Origin: ZAX-1 sp046533095
GTDB taxonomy: Bacteria > Bacillota > Clostridia > Lachnospirales > Lachnospiraceae
Assembly: GCA_046533095.1 (NCBI GenBank)
Contig: JAJQRA010000023.1
Location: forward strand, 289,378-353,377
DNA: 64,000 nt
Direction of reading: 5' to 3'
Each line of letters begins with the position of its first letter. Position 1 is the stretch's first letter. The translations under genes were made by a program, and so were the position numbers. This document shows, piece by piece, positions 51,401 to 61,468 of the stretch. The notes under the pieces are model-generated. The model made no database searches. It had not been told where the DNA came from and saw nothing but the letters and a program-made list of their open reading frames with translations.

Positions 51401-51641
51401 GGTTCTTTTAAAGTGTCACTAGGTCTGATTTGGAAAATACCACATTAAATACTGGCATAGAACCGTTCGTTGATAGGATGATGGAGCTAGGCTGGCAATC
51501 ACATATGCCACTTACGAACATCAATGGCGAAAGCCTTTCGTCAACCAACGACCGTCAAGAATATGACAAGTCAACAGGTTATGGTGAAGAATCAATGATT
51601 ATTTTATCTTCATCATTTTATTATCATCATTCTTTGCCTAT

Positions 51642-52871
51642 TTACTCAGATAAAAGCCAATCTATGAGGTTAATGGATTTTATTCCTTCATATGAATTGA
51701 TGAAACTTTTATCCATTGATAAAACTATCTTCTCAAAGTTATCAGGAATTGCTTTCAAAGGTCTAAGCTCACGAAAACGAATATCTTGCGTATTCATAGA
51801 CTCCGTTACTTGGATATAGATTTTTTCACCGGGCTTTTCAGCAACAAAATCTACTTCGGCATCTCCAACTTTCCCAATATACACATGATAGTCTCTACGC
51901 AGCAATTCTAGGAATACGACATTTTCTAAAATATGGCCACGATCAATATCATGATAACCTAGCAGCAAACTGCGGAATCCCAAATCAACAATGTAATGTT
52001 TTTCAAGTGTTCTAAGCAACTGTTTTCCCTTAACATCGTACCGCCCTACCGTATAAAACACAAATGCCATTTCAAGCATTTCAATATATTTTCCTATGGT
52101 ACGCCCAGCAACACCCTGTCTATTTTCGATATCGCCTTCATGCGAAAGAATATTTCCGATATGATTCGGTGACGTGATACTGCCAATATTTGAGCATAAA
52201 AATTTAACTATTTTTTCAAGCACAATATGGTTTGCAAATCCACTACGTTCCAAAACATCTCGCAAAACAACTGTCGAGTAGATGCCTTCAAGTGCCTCCA
52301 AGCTTCTTTTTTCATTAAATTTATACTGTTTTAAAATTGGCAGTCCGCCAAATTGAAGATATTTATCGAATTTTCCTTCCTCTGTAATTGTTTCCTTAAA
52401 ATCATAAAATGTCAGGAATTCTTTGAAAGACAAAGGCAACATCTTAATTTCAACATATCTTCCAGATAGTAATGTCGAGAACTCTGAAGACAGCAGATAC
52501 GCATTAGAGCCAGTGATATAAATATCAACGTCAAAATCCAGACGAAAAGACTCTACTGCTTTCTCAAAGCCTTTCACAACTTGCAATTCATCAAAAATCA
52601 AATACGTCTTCTCCCCTTCGACTATCTGCTCGCTAATATAATCGTAAAATACTAGGTAATCACTAAGATTTCTATATTTTAACGATTCCATATTCATGTG
52701 GATAATCCTCTTTTCTTCGACTCCTTTCCCAATCAAATACTTATGAAATAAATCTAGCAATGTTGATTTTCCACACCTACGGATACCAGTCACAATTTTA
52801 ATGAGATCCACGTCAATGTTTTCTACTAGCCTGTTTAAATATTCTGGTCGATTTACAAGCTCATTGCTCAT
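51642..52871 (-). CDS. AAA ATPase with DUF4143 domain
   Basis: A complete 409-residue protein. Walker A is GIRRCGKST near residue 27, Walker B TYLIFDELQVV near 90, sensor YITGSNAYLLSSEFSTLLSG near 116, and the C-terminal DUF4143 nuclease-like domain (residues about 200-390) holds AEVDFVAEKPGEKIYIQVTE with the D...E.K-like core. Such ATPases are common, often present in many copies and of uncertain role. It stands alone among mobile debris. Confidence 0.85.
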   Translation of the reverse strand: MSNELVNRPEYLNRLVENIDVDLIKIVTGIRRCGKSTLLDLFHKYLIGKGVEEKRIIHMNMESLKYRNLSDYLVFYDYISEQIVEGEKTYLIFDELQVVKGFEKAVESFRLDFDVDIYITGSNAYLLSSEFSTLLSGRYVEIKMLPLSFKEFLTFYDFKETITEEGKFDKYLQFGGLPILKQYKFNEKRSLEALEGIYSTVVLRDVLERSGFANHIVLEKIVKFLCSNIGSITSPNHIGNILSHEGDIENRQGVAGRTIGKYIEMLEMAFVFYTVGRYDVKGKQLLRTLEKHYIVDLGFRSLLLGYHDIDRGHILENVVFLELLRRDYHVYIGKVGDAEVDFVAEKPGEKIYIQVTESMNTQDIRFRELRPLKAIPDNFEKIVLSMDKSFINSYEGIKSINLIDWLLSE

Positions 52872-53318
52872 TCTCTCGCCTCCTGTAGTTTCTTACAATT
52901 ATAGCAGAAACAAGCTGATAAATCAATTTTTCTGATGTGAAAATCAAAAACTTTGTATTTATTGACTTTAATCTACAATATTCCGGCAATATCAATTTCA
53001 AAAAAGCCTGAGGGCGATTTGAGCCTTCTCTACATGGTCGATTGTAATTTGGCGTTAAATATGATATTTTTTTCTTATGGAATCCTTTTCATGAAACGTG
53101 GTCAATCGCATACCGACACTTCACCGGCTCGAATTGTGATTGAACTTTTAAAACTGTTTCTAAGTTTTAAAATGCGAGTGAAATTTTATTTGTCAGCACC
53201 ATTTTGGCTCTTCTAAGCATACCGCTGGCCATATGGCTATTGAACATAATTTTTTGCGCATAATCCTATTTGCACAAGACCCAAATTGACTATCGGGCCA
53301 TCATATTGCCTGTAAAAA

Positions 53319-53500
53319 TTGGAGAACGTTTTGGAAAATCAGAAAGTAGAAGTGAATTTAACACAGGGTTCTGTAACAAAACAATTGATAAACTATGCAT
53401 TCCCCCTCGTCTGCATGAGTCTTCTGCAAGCTGTTTACAGTATCACAGATATGGTAATCGCCAGACATTTTACAGCTTTTAATGCAGGCACAGAATTCTC
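53319..53500 (+). pseudogene. MATE efflux pump N-terminal remnant
   Basis: The frame starts MENVLENQKVEVNLTQGSVT and continues KQLINYAFPLVCMSLLQAVY, SITDMVIARHF, the first helix region of a MATE-family multidrug transporter of about 450 residues. After about residue 55 the similarity ends and the frame runs into the antisense of the next gene fragment. Some 400 residues are lost. From 52872 to 53318 only short, unconvincing ORFs are seen. Confidence 0.6.
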
Positions 53501-53629
53501 ATATAGATCAACTTCCACCTCTTCAAATACAAAATTAGATGCATTTACATTGGCAGTGCTAATTCCAAATAAAATTATCAATAACGTAAATAGTAAAATT
53601 TTTTTCAAATAAATACTCCTTATCTCGAC

Positions 53630-53945
53630 TCATTTTATTGGTAATTCACTATAATCGTAAATATTTGTTATGCTCTCATCAGGCAATTCATCCATACAGT
53701 AAAGAGAATATGTTCCATCTAAATTATCAACAAGATAACTATTTTCACTATTAATGTCCACATTTGCCGGCGCTGGAAAATAATGATTTTTCTGCTCAAT
53801 TGTTGGAATCGAGAAAAATAATGAACCAGTTAATATGATTGCTAAAAACATTACAAAAAACATTTGAAACGGAATTCTCACCTTTGCAGGGCTTAAAAAT
53901 GCCCCTATTCTTTTAAATATATATTTATCATCTCTAGCCTTCTGG
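53630..53945 (-). pseudogene. C-terminal fragment of a membrane protein
   Basis: The frame reads DDKYIFKRIGAFLSPAKVRI then a hydrophobic helix (FQMFFVMFLAIILTGSLFFS) and an acidic extracellular tail. It resembles the end of a BlaR1/M56-type sensor protein but the peptidase part is missing, cut by the IS3-type element that begins near 53955. Family guess is weak. Confidence 0.35.
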
Positions 53946-53954
53946 ATAGGCTAT

Positions 53955-55165
53955 ACTTAACTGGACAGATATTTTAAGGTCATGTAGCATAAACCTATAA
54001 AGAAAAAGGAGAAGCCACATGACAGAACAAAAAACCAAGCGCCCAAGGCGCACATACACGGATGAGTTTAAAATTCAGCTCGTGCATCTATACCAAAATG
54101 GAAAGAGGAAATGCGACATCGTGAAAGAATATGATATCACCTCGTCCCTACTGGATAAATGGATTCAAAGGGCTGAATCTACCGGATCATTCACTGAAAA
54201 AAGAAACCGAAGTGCTCAGGGGCAAGAATTAATTGATGCCCGCAAGGAGCTCAAGTATCTTCAGATGGAGAACGACATTTTAAAGCAGACGGCGCTGATA
54301 TTAGGACGAAAGTAAATGTGATTGGAAACAATCTTCACAAATACAGTGTATCAGCAATGTGCCGGGTCCTGAAACTGTCAAGGAGCACCTATTATTATGA
54401 GGCCGGGCAAAAGCCGGATGAAAGCGAACTTACTGCTAAAATGAAAGCGAATTTACTGCTAAAATTGTTGATATATTCAAAGCAGGCAGAAACTGTTATG
54501 GCACTCGCAAAATCAAGATAGAACTTGAAAAGCTTGACTTTCAAGTTTCGAGACGCCGTATAGGGTGCCCATGAAAAAGGAAGGTCTGGTCTCATGCTAC
54601 ACAGTGGCGCAATATAGACCCCATGTGGACAAATGCAATGAATCAAAAACATCAAATTTGCTGAACTGTGAATTTGACAAACAGCCACTTCTTGCCGTGG
54701 CAGTAAGCGATCTGGCCTATGTCAGGGCCAGTCTTAACTGGAATTGCATCTGTGTCCTTTTAGATCTCCATAACCGTGAAACCATCGGCTATAGTGCCGG
54801 TAGGAACAAAGACGCGAAGCCAGTAGCCGAGGCTTTTACAAATGTCAAAACGAATCTAAAAAACATACAGGTATTTCATACCGATCGTGGCGACGAGTTT
54901 AAAAACAAGTCAATTGATCAAACATTAGAGACTTTCGATATCAAACGATCCTTAAGCATGAAAGGCTGCCCATATGACAATGCCGTGGCAGAAGCAACCT
55001 TCAAAATCGTCAAGACGGAATTTGTTAGAGGACAAACTTTCGTATCACTATTGGATTTGAAGTATCAATTAGCGGATTACGTGAATTGGTTTAACAACCA
55101 CAGAATCCATTCCTCTTTAGGCTATTTGACCCCAATTGAATACAAATACAATAACCTTTTCATTA
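53955..55165 (+). mobile_element. IS3-family element, right end lost
   Basis: The left end carries TGGACAGATATTTTAAGG (about 53961), followed by orfA and a disrupted orfB. The complementary right terminal repeat is not found after orfB, whose last residues (NNLFIKSC) look chimeric. The element is therefore truncated at about 55165 and immobile. Confidence 0.75.
54019..54315 (+). CDS. IS3-family transposase orfA
   Basis: A 98-residue orfA with helix-turn-helix (TDEFKIQLVHLYQNGKRKCD, VKEYDITSSLLDKWIQRAES) and C-terminal coiled coil ending NDILKQTALILGRK. AAAGGAGAAG precedes the ATG. It belongs to a different subgroup from the orfA at 50709-51005. Confidence 0.85.
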   Translation: MTEQKTKRPRRTYTDEFKIQLVHLYQNGKRKCDIVKEYDITSSLLDKWIQRAESTGSFTEKRNRSAQGQELIDARKELKYLQMENDILKQTALILGRK

Positions 55166-55176
55166 AAAGCTGCTAA
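54318..55176 (+). pseudogene. IS3-family transposase orfB, broken by a 23-bp tandem duplication
   Basis: The N-terminal part (HKYSVSAMCRVLKLSRSTYY) is followed at 54418-54440 and 54441-54463 by the same 23 bases with one mismatch. This shifts the frame, which leaves KIVDIFKAGRN in another frame and ends the ORF at 54521. A further shift lies near 54565. The catalytic core is intact in the last frame: AVSDLAYVRASLNWN, FHTDRGDEF, AVAEATFKIVKTEF. Confidence 0.85.
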
Positions 55177-55205
55177 GGTTGGAGTTTGTATTGATTATTT
55201 AACTG

Positions 55206-55721
55206 TTGATAAAAAATGGCTCTCCGCCTCTTGCAGAATGTTGGGGGAAACAAGTATTGGTGGTGGTGTCTCCTGGGATATTGCAATGGAACTCACCCTC
55301 AATAAAAATGGGAAATATTCTACATCCGCAAGTAAGAAAAGCATATTCTGCAAAAATAATTTTTTGCTCTAAAAAGAAACGAATATATAATATTTGCAAT
55401 TCTACATTAATAGATGGTTTACTTAGTACGAAAGAAAAGCAAAAATACGAATTACTTGCTAAGAAGACAATCGAAATATATGGACATCTTCCTGTCGACG
55501 AGGAAATTACTGTAGGGAAGCGGCTAGAGATTGCCCTGCATCTGGATAGAAAAAAACATTTTTCTCGTTTTGAAATTAGCCCTCTATGTGATAAATTGTT
55601 TGAGCAATTAATTGTGCTTATTGGCTATGATGAGATCGACAGATTAAATAATACATCACAATATAAAAGATACACTACCGCAAAAAAATGCTTAGAATCT
55701 TATCCAAAAGAGACTAGGTAA
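55206..55721 (+). CDS. Hypothetical ORF
   Basis: The last two thirds (DGLLSTKEKQKYELLAKKTI, FSRFEISPLCDKLFEQLIVL) look like a real charged, helical protein, while the first 50 residues appear to be read from unrelated sequence. No family is recognised and no clear start site exists. Probably a fragment of an accessory gene whose 5' end was replaced by the truncated IS. Confidence 0.3.
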   Translation: MIKNGSPPLAECWGKQVLVVVSPGILQWNSPSIKMGNILHPQVRKAYSAKIIFCSKKKRIYNICNSTLIDGLLSTKEKQKYELLAKKTIEIYGHLPVDEEITVGKRLEIALHLDRKKHFSRFEISPLCDKLFEQLIVLIGYDEIDRLNNTSQYKRYTTAKKCLESYPKETR

Positions 55722-55804
55722 TTTTTTCATCCATGTCCTTATATCTGTAATGATTGTAGCATAGCAAGCGTTGAAAATATCAGGATATCCAGACCTTTAT
55801 GTGT

Positions 55805-56110
55805 TCAAAAAATTGCATTAAAAAATGGTTGGTTCTCTCTTTTCGAGAAGCAGCCACTTTTTAATTGAAATAGCTTACATACTGCACTTGCTTCTGCTAC
55901 TTTTACCGCAATCGGAATAACTGACTTATAAATTTTAAATAGCTGCCTATACTCTTGTAAACTTTTTGCTGTTGTTCTAGCCAAATTAGTTCGCATATCT
56001 GCCAAAGTTAATACTACACCATCAATTTTTAAATCAACTCCCTCATAATGGTGTAAAATTCCGTCTTTAGCATCAGCAGAATTATCTACAATAATATTAT
56101 AAATGCCAAG
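55805..56110 (-). CDS. Hypothetical ORF, probably a fragment
   Basis: The minus-strand frame stays open from about 56110 to 55805: DNSADAKDGILHHYEGVDLK, IDGVVLTLADMRTNLARTTA, LFKIYKSVIPIAVKVAEASA. The text looks protein-like but there is no clear start and no recognised family. It lies among debris between the IS3 element and the TetR gene. Confidence 0.3.
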   Translation of the reverse strand, partial: LGIYNIIVDNSADAKDGILHHYEGVDLKIDGVVLTLADMRTNLARTTAKSLQEYRQLFKIYKSVIPIAVKVAEASAVCKLFQLKSGCFSKRENQPFFNAIF

Positions 56111-56189
56111 AAGATTGATAGGACAACGGGGCGTTTACGGGTATTAGGCTACATAATGATTACCTCCAATGTATGGTTTAATATTATTT

Positions 56190-56763
56190 TTTCTTTGTGG
56201 CAAATGCCTTTGACGTATGCATCAGCATCTGCATAATCTCAGTGTCCGACAAATCAATTCCTCCTAATGCCGCCATCACAGCCAGTCCATGTATGTATAT
56301 CCATATATCTAAAAAGTATTGTTGTATTGCGCTTTCGTTTTTCGAATCCTGTGAAGTGCGTGGAATCGTATCTAAGATAAAAGCATGAGCAGAAGGATTG
56401 ACGAGCTCTGAAAGATTTTTAGCATCTATACTTTTTAAAAAAAAGCATTTTGAAAAGATTTGTTTCCTTTCTGGCGAAGTCTATATAAGCAAGTCCGAAT
56501 TTCATGAACCCGTTGCCTGTTCGTGTCTCTTGCCCAGAAAAACTCTCAAGATATTTACCAAAGTATTGATTCGCTTGATCAAACAAATCCTCTTTTAGTT
56601 TCTCCATATCGTCATACAAACTGTATATTGGGCGTTTGGAGCAACCGAGCTTTGCGGAAATCGCTCTTGCGCTGATTGTTTCCACACCTTTCTCGCGCAC
56701 AAGTGCCAATGCACTTTCCATAACTGCCGCTTTACTGATTTTTGCTTTTGGTGACATAATCAC
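56190..56763 (-). pseudogene. TetR-family regulator, frameshifted
   Basis: The N-terminal helix-turn-helix is intact (SKAAVMESALALVREKGVET, ISARAISAKLGCSKRPIYSL). At a run of eight T's (minus strand; plus 56430-56438) the frame is lost after FKMLFFKKYRC at 56419. The ligand-binding C-terminus follows in another frame: SIDAKNLSELVNPSAHAFIL, YIHGLAVMAALGGIDLS, ending near 56190. One T fewer would restore a protein of about 190 residues. It may be a real mutation or a homopolymer error. Confidence 0.8.
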
Positions 56764-56807
56764 CCCTCCATGATTTTTCTACATAGCATAAGTAGATTAA
56801 AACATAT

Positions 56808-56828
56808 GTTGTACAACGATCGTTACAT
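56808..56828. promoter_or_regulatory. TetR operator-like palindromes
   Basis: Two overlapping perfect 10-bp palindromes, GTTGTACAAC (56808-56817) and AACGATCGTT (56815-56824), lie 45 bp upstream of the TetR start and read together as TGTAACGATCGT-TGTACA on the minus strand. Probable autoregulatory operator. Confidence 0.65.
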
Positions 56829-57002
56829 AACGCATTAAACATTATAGCACGATTTGCATTGCTGTCAAAACCATTTTGGCAGAATGGAAGAATAATGAGA
56901 AAAAAATCGGGGTTGGCTGCTTTTTCGTCAATACGATTAGAAAACCCTTAACAAATGGTGCGGGAGTAACGAGAAAAAAGTCTGTTGAGGGCTTCTTTTC
57001 TT

Positions 57003-58877
57003 TTACTCTGCAAACGCCCCAGTGTAAAGCTGATAATACTTGCCCTTTTCGGCAATCAGCGCATCATGGTCGCCGCGCTCGATGATGTGTCCCTGCTCCA
57101 AAACCATGATGGCCTTTGCGTTTTGCACGGTGGAAAGACGGTGGGCGATGACAAAAACGGTGCGCCCTTGCATCAAACCATCCATGCCCTTTTGCACGAT
57201 GGTTTCCGTCCGTGTATCAATGCTTGATGTCGCTTCGTCCATAATCATTACAGGCGGATCGGCAACGGCGGCGCGGGCTATGGAGAGTAATTGTCGCTGA
57301 CCCTGCGACAAACTGCCGCCGTCACCCTCGATGACAGTCTGATAACCGTGCGGCAAGCGTGTAATGAAATCGTGGGCGTTGGCAAGCTGCGCTGCATGGA
57401 TAACCTCGTCGTCCGTAGCATCTAATTTTCCAAACCGTATGTTTTCCATCACCGTGCCTGTAAATAGATTGGTTTCCTGCAACACGATACCAAGTGAACG
57501 CCGCAGGTCGCTCTTTTTGATTTTGTTGATATTGATACCGTCAAAGCGGATTTTTCCATCAGCAATGTCGTAAAAGCGGTTGATCAGATTCGTAATGGTG
57601 GTTTTTCCGGCCCCGGTTGCGCCGACAAATGCGATTTTCTGGCCAGGCTTGGCATACAGCGTGACGTCATGTAGCACCATTTTCTCGTCACTATATCCGA
57701 AGTCTACATCAAACAGCCGCACGTCGCCTTTCACTTCGGTATAGGTAACTGCTCCATCTTGGTGCGGATGCTTCCACGCCCACAATCCTGTATGTTCGGG
57801 ACATTCGGTGATGACACCGTTTTCACGATGGGCGTTTACCAGCATGACATAGCCATCGTCAACCTCAGGCTCCTCGTCAATCAGTTCAAAGATACGCCCC
57901 GCCCCGGCCAGTGCCATAATCACGGCGTTAAGCTGCTGTGAAATCTGCCCGATGGGTTGGCTTAAGCTTTTGGATAGCATCAGAAAAGAAGCGATTGCTC
58001 CCAGCGTCACACCGCCCATGCCACCCAACGCAAGCGCACCGCCCACAATGGCAATGAGGACATACTGCACGTTACCAACATTGTTTACAATCGGGCCGAT
58101 GATATTGGCAAAGCTATTAGCTGCGGCAGCTTCTTCGCAGAGACGGCCATTCTTTTCATCAAACGCCGCCTTGGATTGTTCCTCGTGACAAAAGACCTTC
58201 ACTACTTTTTGTCCGCTAATCATTTCCTCAATGAAGCCGTCCACATCGCCCAGCGTTTCTTGTTGCTTAACGAAATATTTTACGGATTTCCCACCGAGAA
58301 GCTTTATGATATAAAACATGGCGGCAATCGTGACAAATACCACCAGCATTAGCCAAAGGTTGACGGCGAACATTGCCCATGTCACGGCGATAATGGTGAT
58401 GATAGAGGAAATCGTCTGTGGCAGGCTCATTGCTATCATCTGCCGGAGCGTGTCCGTGTCGTTAGTATAGCGGCTCATCAGATCGCCAAAGGTGTGGGTA
58501 TCGAAATATTTAATGGGCAAACTCTGCATATGAGAAAACATATCATCCCGAATGGTTTTGAGCGTCCCCTGTGCGACGATAACCATAATCCAGTTGTAAA
58601 GCAGCGTGGTGACAACGCCCACCAAATAGATAAGCCCCATAATAAAGATGGCTTGCGAAAGCCCCGTAAATACAGGACTATCTGTCAACAGAAGCGGGAC
58701 GATATAATCATCAATCAGCCTTTGGATGAACATAGAGCCGATGACCCCCGCAACCGCGCTAATGACGATGCAGCAGAGTACGCCGACAAGCAGCGCCTTG
58801 TATTTTCCTGTAATACAGCCTAAAAGCCGTTTGACAGTCTTGCCCTCTATTTTTCCCGTTACCTTAGATTGCTTCAT
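57003..58877 (-). CDS. Heterodimeric ABC exporter, canonical-site subunit
   Basis: A 624-residue half-transporter from the ATG at 58877 (GGTGGAGGTGAC upstream): six membrane helices in residues about 20-330, then the ATPase with Walker A GATGAGKTTI, signature LSQGQRQLL, Walker B VMIMDEATSSID with the catalytic Glu, and switch IAHRLSTV. It overlaps the partner gene by 14 bp. A spacer with HTGLWAWKHPHQDG (about residue 370) is unusual. Such MarR-ABC-ABC operons export drugs, lipids or peptides. Confidence 0.9.
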   Translation of the reverse strand: MKQSKVTGKIEGKTVKRLLGCITGKYKALLVGVLCCIVISAVAGVIGSMFIQRLIDDYIVPLLLTDSPVFTGLSQAIFIMGLIYLVGVVTTLLYNWIMVIVAQGTLKTIRDDMFSHMQSLPIKYFDTHTFGDLMSRYTNDTDTLRQMIAMSLPQTISSIITIIAVTWAMFAVNLWLMLVVFVTIAAMFYIIKLLGGKSVKYFVKQQETLGDVDGFIEEMISGQKVVKVFCHEEQSKAAFDEKNGRLCEEAAAANSFANIIGPIVNNVGNVQYVLIAIVGGALALGGMGGVTLGAIASFLMLSKSLSQPIGQISQQLNAVIMALAGAGRIFELIDEEPEVDDGYVMLVNAHRENGVITECPEHTGLWAWKHPHQDGAVTYTEVKGDVRLFDVDFGYSDEKMVLHDVTLYAKPGQKIAFVGATGAGKTTITNLINRFYDIADGKIRFDGININKIKKSDLRRSLGIVLQETNLFTGTVMENIRFGKLDATDDEVIHAAQLANAHDFITRLPHGYQTVIEGDGGSLSQGQRQLLSIARAAVADPPVMIMDEATSSIDTRTETIVQKGMDGLMQGRTVFVIAHRLSTVQNAKAIMVLEQGHIIERGDHDALIAEKGKYYQLYTGAFAE

Positions 58878-60603
58878 CAAAGTCACCTCCACCAGTTTGC
58901 GATTGCCAAACCTCCTGGTATATTTCACTGCTTTTTAGTAGCTCATCATGTATACCTATGGCGTTGACACGCCCGCCATCGAGCACGATAATCTTGTCGG
59001 CGTCTTGTACCGAGGCGACCCGCTGGGCAATGATAATCTTGGTGGTTTCGGGGATTTCCTCTCGAAAGGCACGGCGTATCTGTGCATCGGTTTTGGTGTC
59101 TACCGCGCTGGTGGAATCGTCCAAAATCAGCACCTTTGGCCTTTTCAAAAGAGCGCGTGCAATGCACAACCGCTGTTTTTGCCCGCCCGACACGTTCGTG
59201 CCGCCCTGTTCAATGTAGGTATCGTACCCATCGGGAAATGTGCGGATAAAATCGTCTGCTTGCGCCAATTTGCAGACACGCACCAATTCCTCATCACTTG
59301 CGTGTTCATCACCCCATCGCAGGTTCTCTTTAATCGTTCCCGAAAAAAGTACGTTCTTTTGCAGTACAACCGCTACTTCATGCCGCAGGGCTTCAATATC
59401 GTATTCCCGCACATCAACGCCACCGACAAGCACCTGTCCGCCCGTCACGTCATACAGGCGCGGGATAAGTTGCACCAAACTGGTTTTTGAGCTGCCGGTT
59501 CCGCCAAGAATCCCAACAGTCTCCCCTGAGCGAATCTCAAAATCAGCACCTGATAAGCACAGCTTGTTTGCGTCCTTTGCGTAGCTGAAATCAACATTTT
59601 TAAAGGCAACGCTGCCATCTTTGACCTTACAAATTGGGTTTGCGCTGTTCGTGAGGTCGGGTTTTTCATTCAGCACCTCTACAATACGCTCGGCAGAAGC
59701 CCGCGAGATAATAATCATGACAAAAACCATTGATAGCATCATAAGGCTCATTAAAATCTGCATAGCATAGGCGATTACGCTCATTAGTTGCCCCGTCGTC
59801 ATATCACCCCCGACAATCAGCTTCGCGCCAATCCACGCAATGAGCAACGTACAGCCGTACATACAAAACTGCATGAGCGGCATATTAAAAGCAAGCCGCT
59901 TTTCCGCTTTGGAAAAGTCTTTATAGATGATTTTGGAGATAGTGCCGAACTTGTCTTTTTCATTTTCCTCGCGCACATAGGATTTTACCACTCGTATGCC
60001 GCGCAGATTTTCCTGCACCAAGTTGTTTAGGCGGTCATAGGTATTAAACACACGCACAAAAATCGGGTGAACATTGGTTGCGATAAAGAACAGCCCACCC
60101 CCCAAAATCGGAATGGCCGCAAGGAAGATGAGCGACAACGAGGCGTTAATCCGAAAGCACATCATCAGCGATAAAATGAGCATAATCGGCCCGCGAACCG
60201 CCAATCTTAGAATCATCTGAAAAGAGTTCTGCACGTTGGTCACATCAGTCGTCAGCCTTGTTACGATGCTGGACGCGGAGAATTTGTCGATATTTGAAAA
60301 CGAGAAATTCTGCACGTTATAGTACATATCCTGCCGCAGATTTGCGGAAAAACCCGCCGCCGCTTTTGCCGCAAAATGTGCGCTGAAAATACCGAAGGTC
60401 ATGGAAAGCAATGCGAAAATGAGCAACGCAATGCCAATTTTTAAGATATAAGGCATATCGCCGTCACCTATCCCCCTGTCAATCAAATTCGCCATCAAAA
60501 ACGGAATGGTGATCTCCATGGCCACCTCGAACACCATCAATATCGGCGTTAGAATTGTCGGCTTTTTGTATTGCCGAATGCTCTTTAACAGTCGTTTTAT
60601 CAT
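58864..60603 (-). CDS. Heterodimeric ABC exporter, degenerate-site subunit
   Basis: A 579-residue half-transporter with six membrane helices and an ATPase in which Walker A is GGTGSSKTS (second Ser for Gly) and Walker B ends LDDSTSAVD, with Asp in place of the catalytic Glu; the switch His is Gln (IIAQRVAS). The signature VSGGQKQRL is intact. This is the usual asymmetry of heterodimeric exporters, in which one of the two sites hydrolyses ATP poorly. The start overlaps the MarR gene by 4 bp (ATGA). Confidence 0.9.
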   Translation of the reverse strand: MIKRLLKSIRQYKKPTILTPILMVFEVAMEITIPFLMANLIDRGIGDGDMPYILKIGIALLIFALLSMTFGIFSAHFAAKAAAGFSANLRQDMYYNVQNFSFSNIDKFSASSIVTRLTTDVTNVQNSFQMILRLAVRGPIMLILSLMMCFRINASLSLIFLAAIPILGGGLFFIATNVHPIFVRVFNTYDRLNNLVQENLRGIRVVKSYVREENEKDKFGTISKIIYKDFSKAEKRLAFNMPLMQFCMYGCTLLIAWIGAKLIVGGDMTTGQLMSVIAYAMQILMSLMMLSMVFVMIIISRASAERIVEVLNEKPDLTNSANPICKVKDGSVAFKNVDFSYAKDANKLCLSGADFEIRSGETVGILGGTGSSKTSLVQLIPRLYDVTGGQVLVGGVDVREYDIEALRHEVAVVLQKNVLFSGTIKENLRWGDEHASDEELVRVCKLAQADDFIRTFPDGYDTYIEQGGTNVSGGQKQRLCIARALLKRPKVLILDDSTSAVDTKTDAQIRRAFREEIPETTKIIIAQRVASVQDADKIIVLDGGRVNAIGIHDELLKSSEIYQEVWQSQTGGGDFDEAI

Positions 60604-61046
60604 TGTGATACCCCTTGTTCCAGATTTTTTTGCATTTTATGAAGTACATTTAGGAAGGTTTCGATTTCCGATTTAGTCAAACCGCTCTCTGCCAACTCAT
60701 CTATGCTGTGTATGATTCGCATGACATTTTCATACGAGCGACTCGCTTTCTCGGTGAGTACCAGCTTTTTTAAGCGCGCGTCATACGCAACCGGACGGCG
60801 TTCAATTAACCCGCCTTTTTCCATGAGCTGCAGAATACCTGTCGCTGTGGAACGCCGAATTTGGAACTCTGTCTCCACATCGCGTTGAAAGACATCTTTG
60901 TCCCGATTACCACCAAGATACCCAAGTACAAAACCCTGCATACCCGTTGGGTTGTCTCCGCTGTCGAGACTAAGCGCACGGTCAATCTGCCGCCCGACAA
61001 GATTGGATAGTGATTTGACTTCGTATAGGATAGTTGGATTCATCAT
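60600..61046 (-). CDS. MarR-family regulator of the exporter operon
   Basis: A 148-residue MarR protein. The winged helix (VETEFQIRRSTATGILQLME, GGLIERRPVAYDARLKKLVL) is complete. As the first gene of the operon it likely represses its own transcription and the two exporter genes. A near-palindrome TCGGATATTAGTATCGA lies about 45 bp upstream of the start and is a candidate operator. Confidence 0.9.
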   Translation of the reverse strand: MMNPTILYEVKSLSNLVGRQIDRALSLDSGDNPTGMQGFVLGYLGGNRDKDVFQRDVETEFQIRRSTATGILQLMEKGGLIERRPVAYDARLKKLVLTEKASRSYENVMRIIHSIDELAESGLTKSEIETFLNVLHKMQKNLEQGVSQ

Positions 61047-61149
61047 ATAGGTTTGCCTCCCTTGCTTGTTAATCGTCCTTCGATACTAATATCCGATTGA
61101 AGCGTCGATAAAATTCCAAGGATTTTTTCATTCTGCAAGTCGGGGCTAC

Positions 61150-61188
61150 GTTTTCGTCCACCGCCAGTGGCGGATAAAGGACGAAAAA
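61150..61188. terminator. Terminator between the exporter and flavodoxin operons
   Basis: TTTTCGTCC and GGACGAAAA enclose an inner CCGCCA/TGGCGG stem. It lies about 60 bp past the sfsA remnant and ahead of the MarR promoter region. Confidence 0.75.
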
Positions 61189-61248
61189 AGTAGCGACAGT
61201 CACTTAGGCTGTGACGAGCGGTGGATTTGCTCTGCTGTACGAGTGCTT

Positions 61249-61468
61249 TTAGTTATTCGATTTGGTACATAACCGCACCCCAATTTCTTTTCCGATGGTC
61301 AGGCTGTCGAAGGTAACCGCACAATCCAGCGCGACCACCTTCACGCCTGCCGCTTTCGCGTCCCGTAAGGCTTCACCGAATGTCGGGTGCGCCGTCAATC
61401 TCCACTTCGGCAATGAATCGGTTTGGGCGGGCGATGAATTTAGCGACGAGGATGTCCCTGTAAGTCAT
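61249..61468 (-). pseudogene. sfsA: SfsA remnant with internal deletion
   Basis: The N-terminal 27 residues (MTYRDILVAKFIARPNRFIA then EVEIDGA) are joined, in a different frame, to the C-terminal end (ALRDAKAAGVKVVALDCAVT, then SLTIGKEIGVRL). SfsA proteins, which bind DNA and have a nuclease-like fold, are about 230 residues, so about 150 are missing. The ATG overlaps the flavodoxin stop as ATGA, so it was the last gene of that operon. Confidence 0.85.

Noticed and set aside
55206..55721. 172-codon ORF as a complete gene
   Set aside because: Its first third looks like read-through of unrelated sequence next to a truncated IS; only a fragment is supported.
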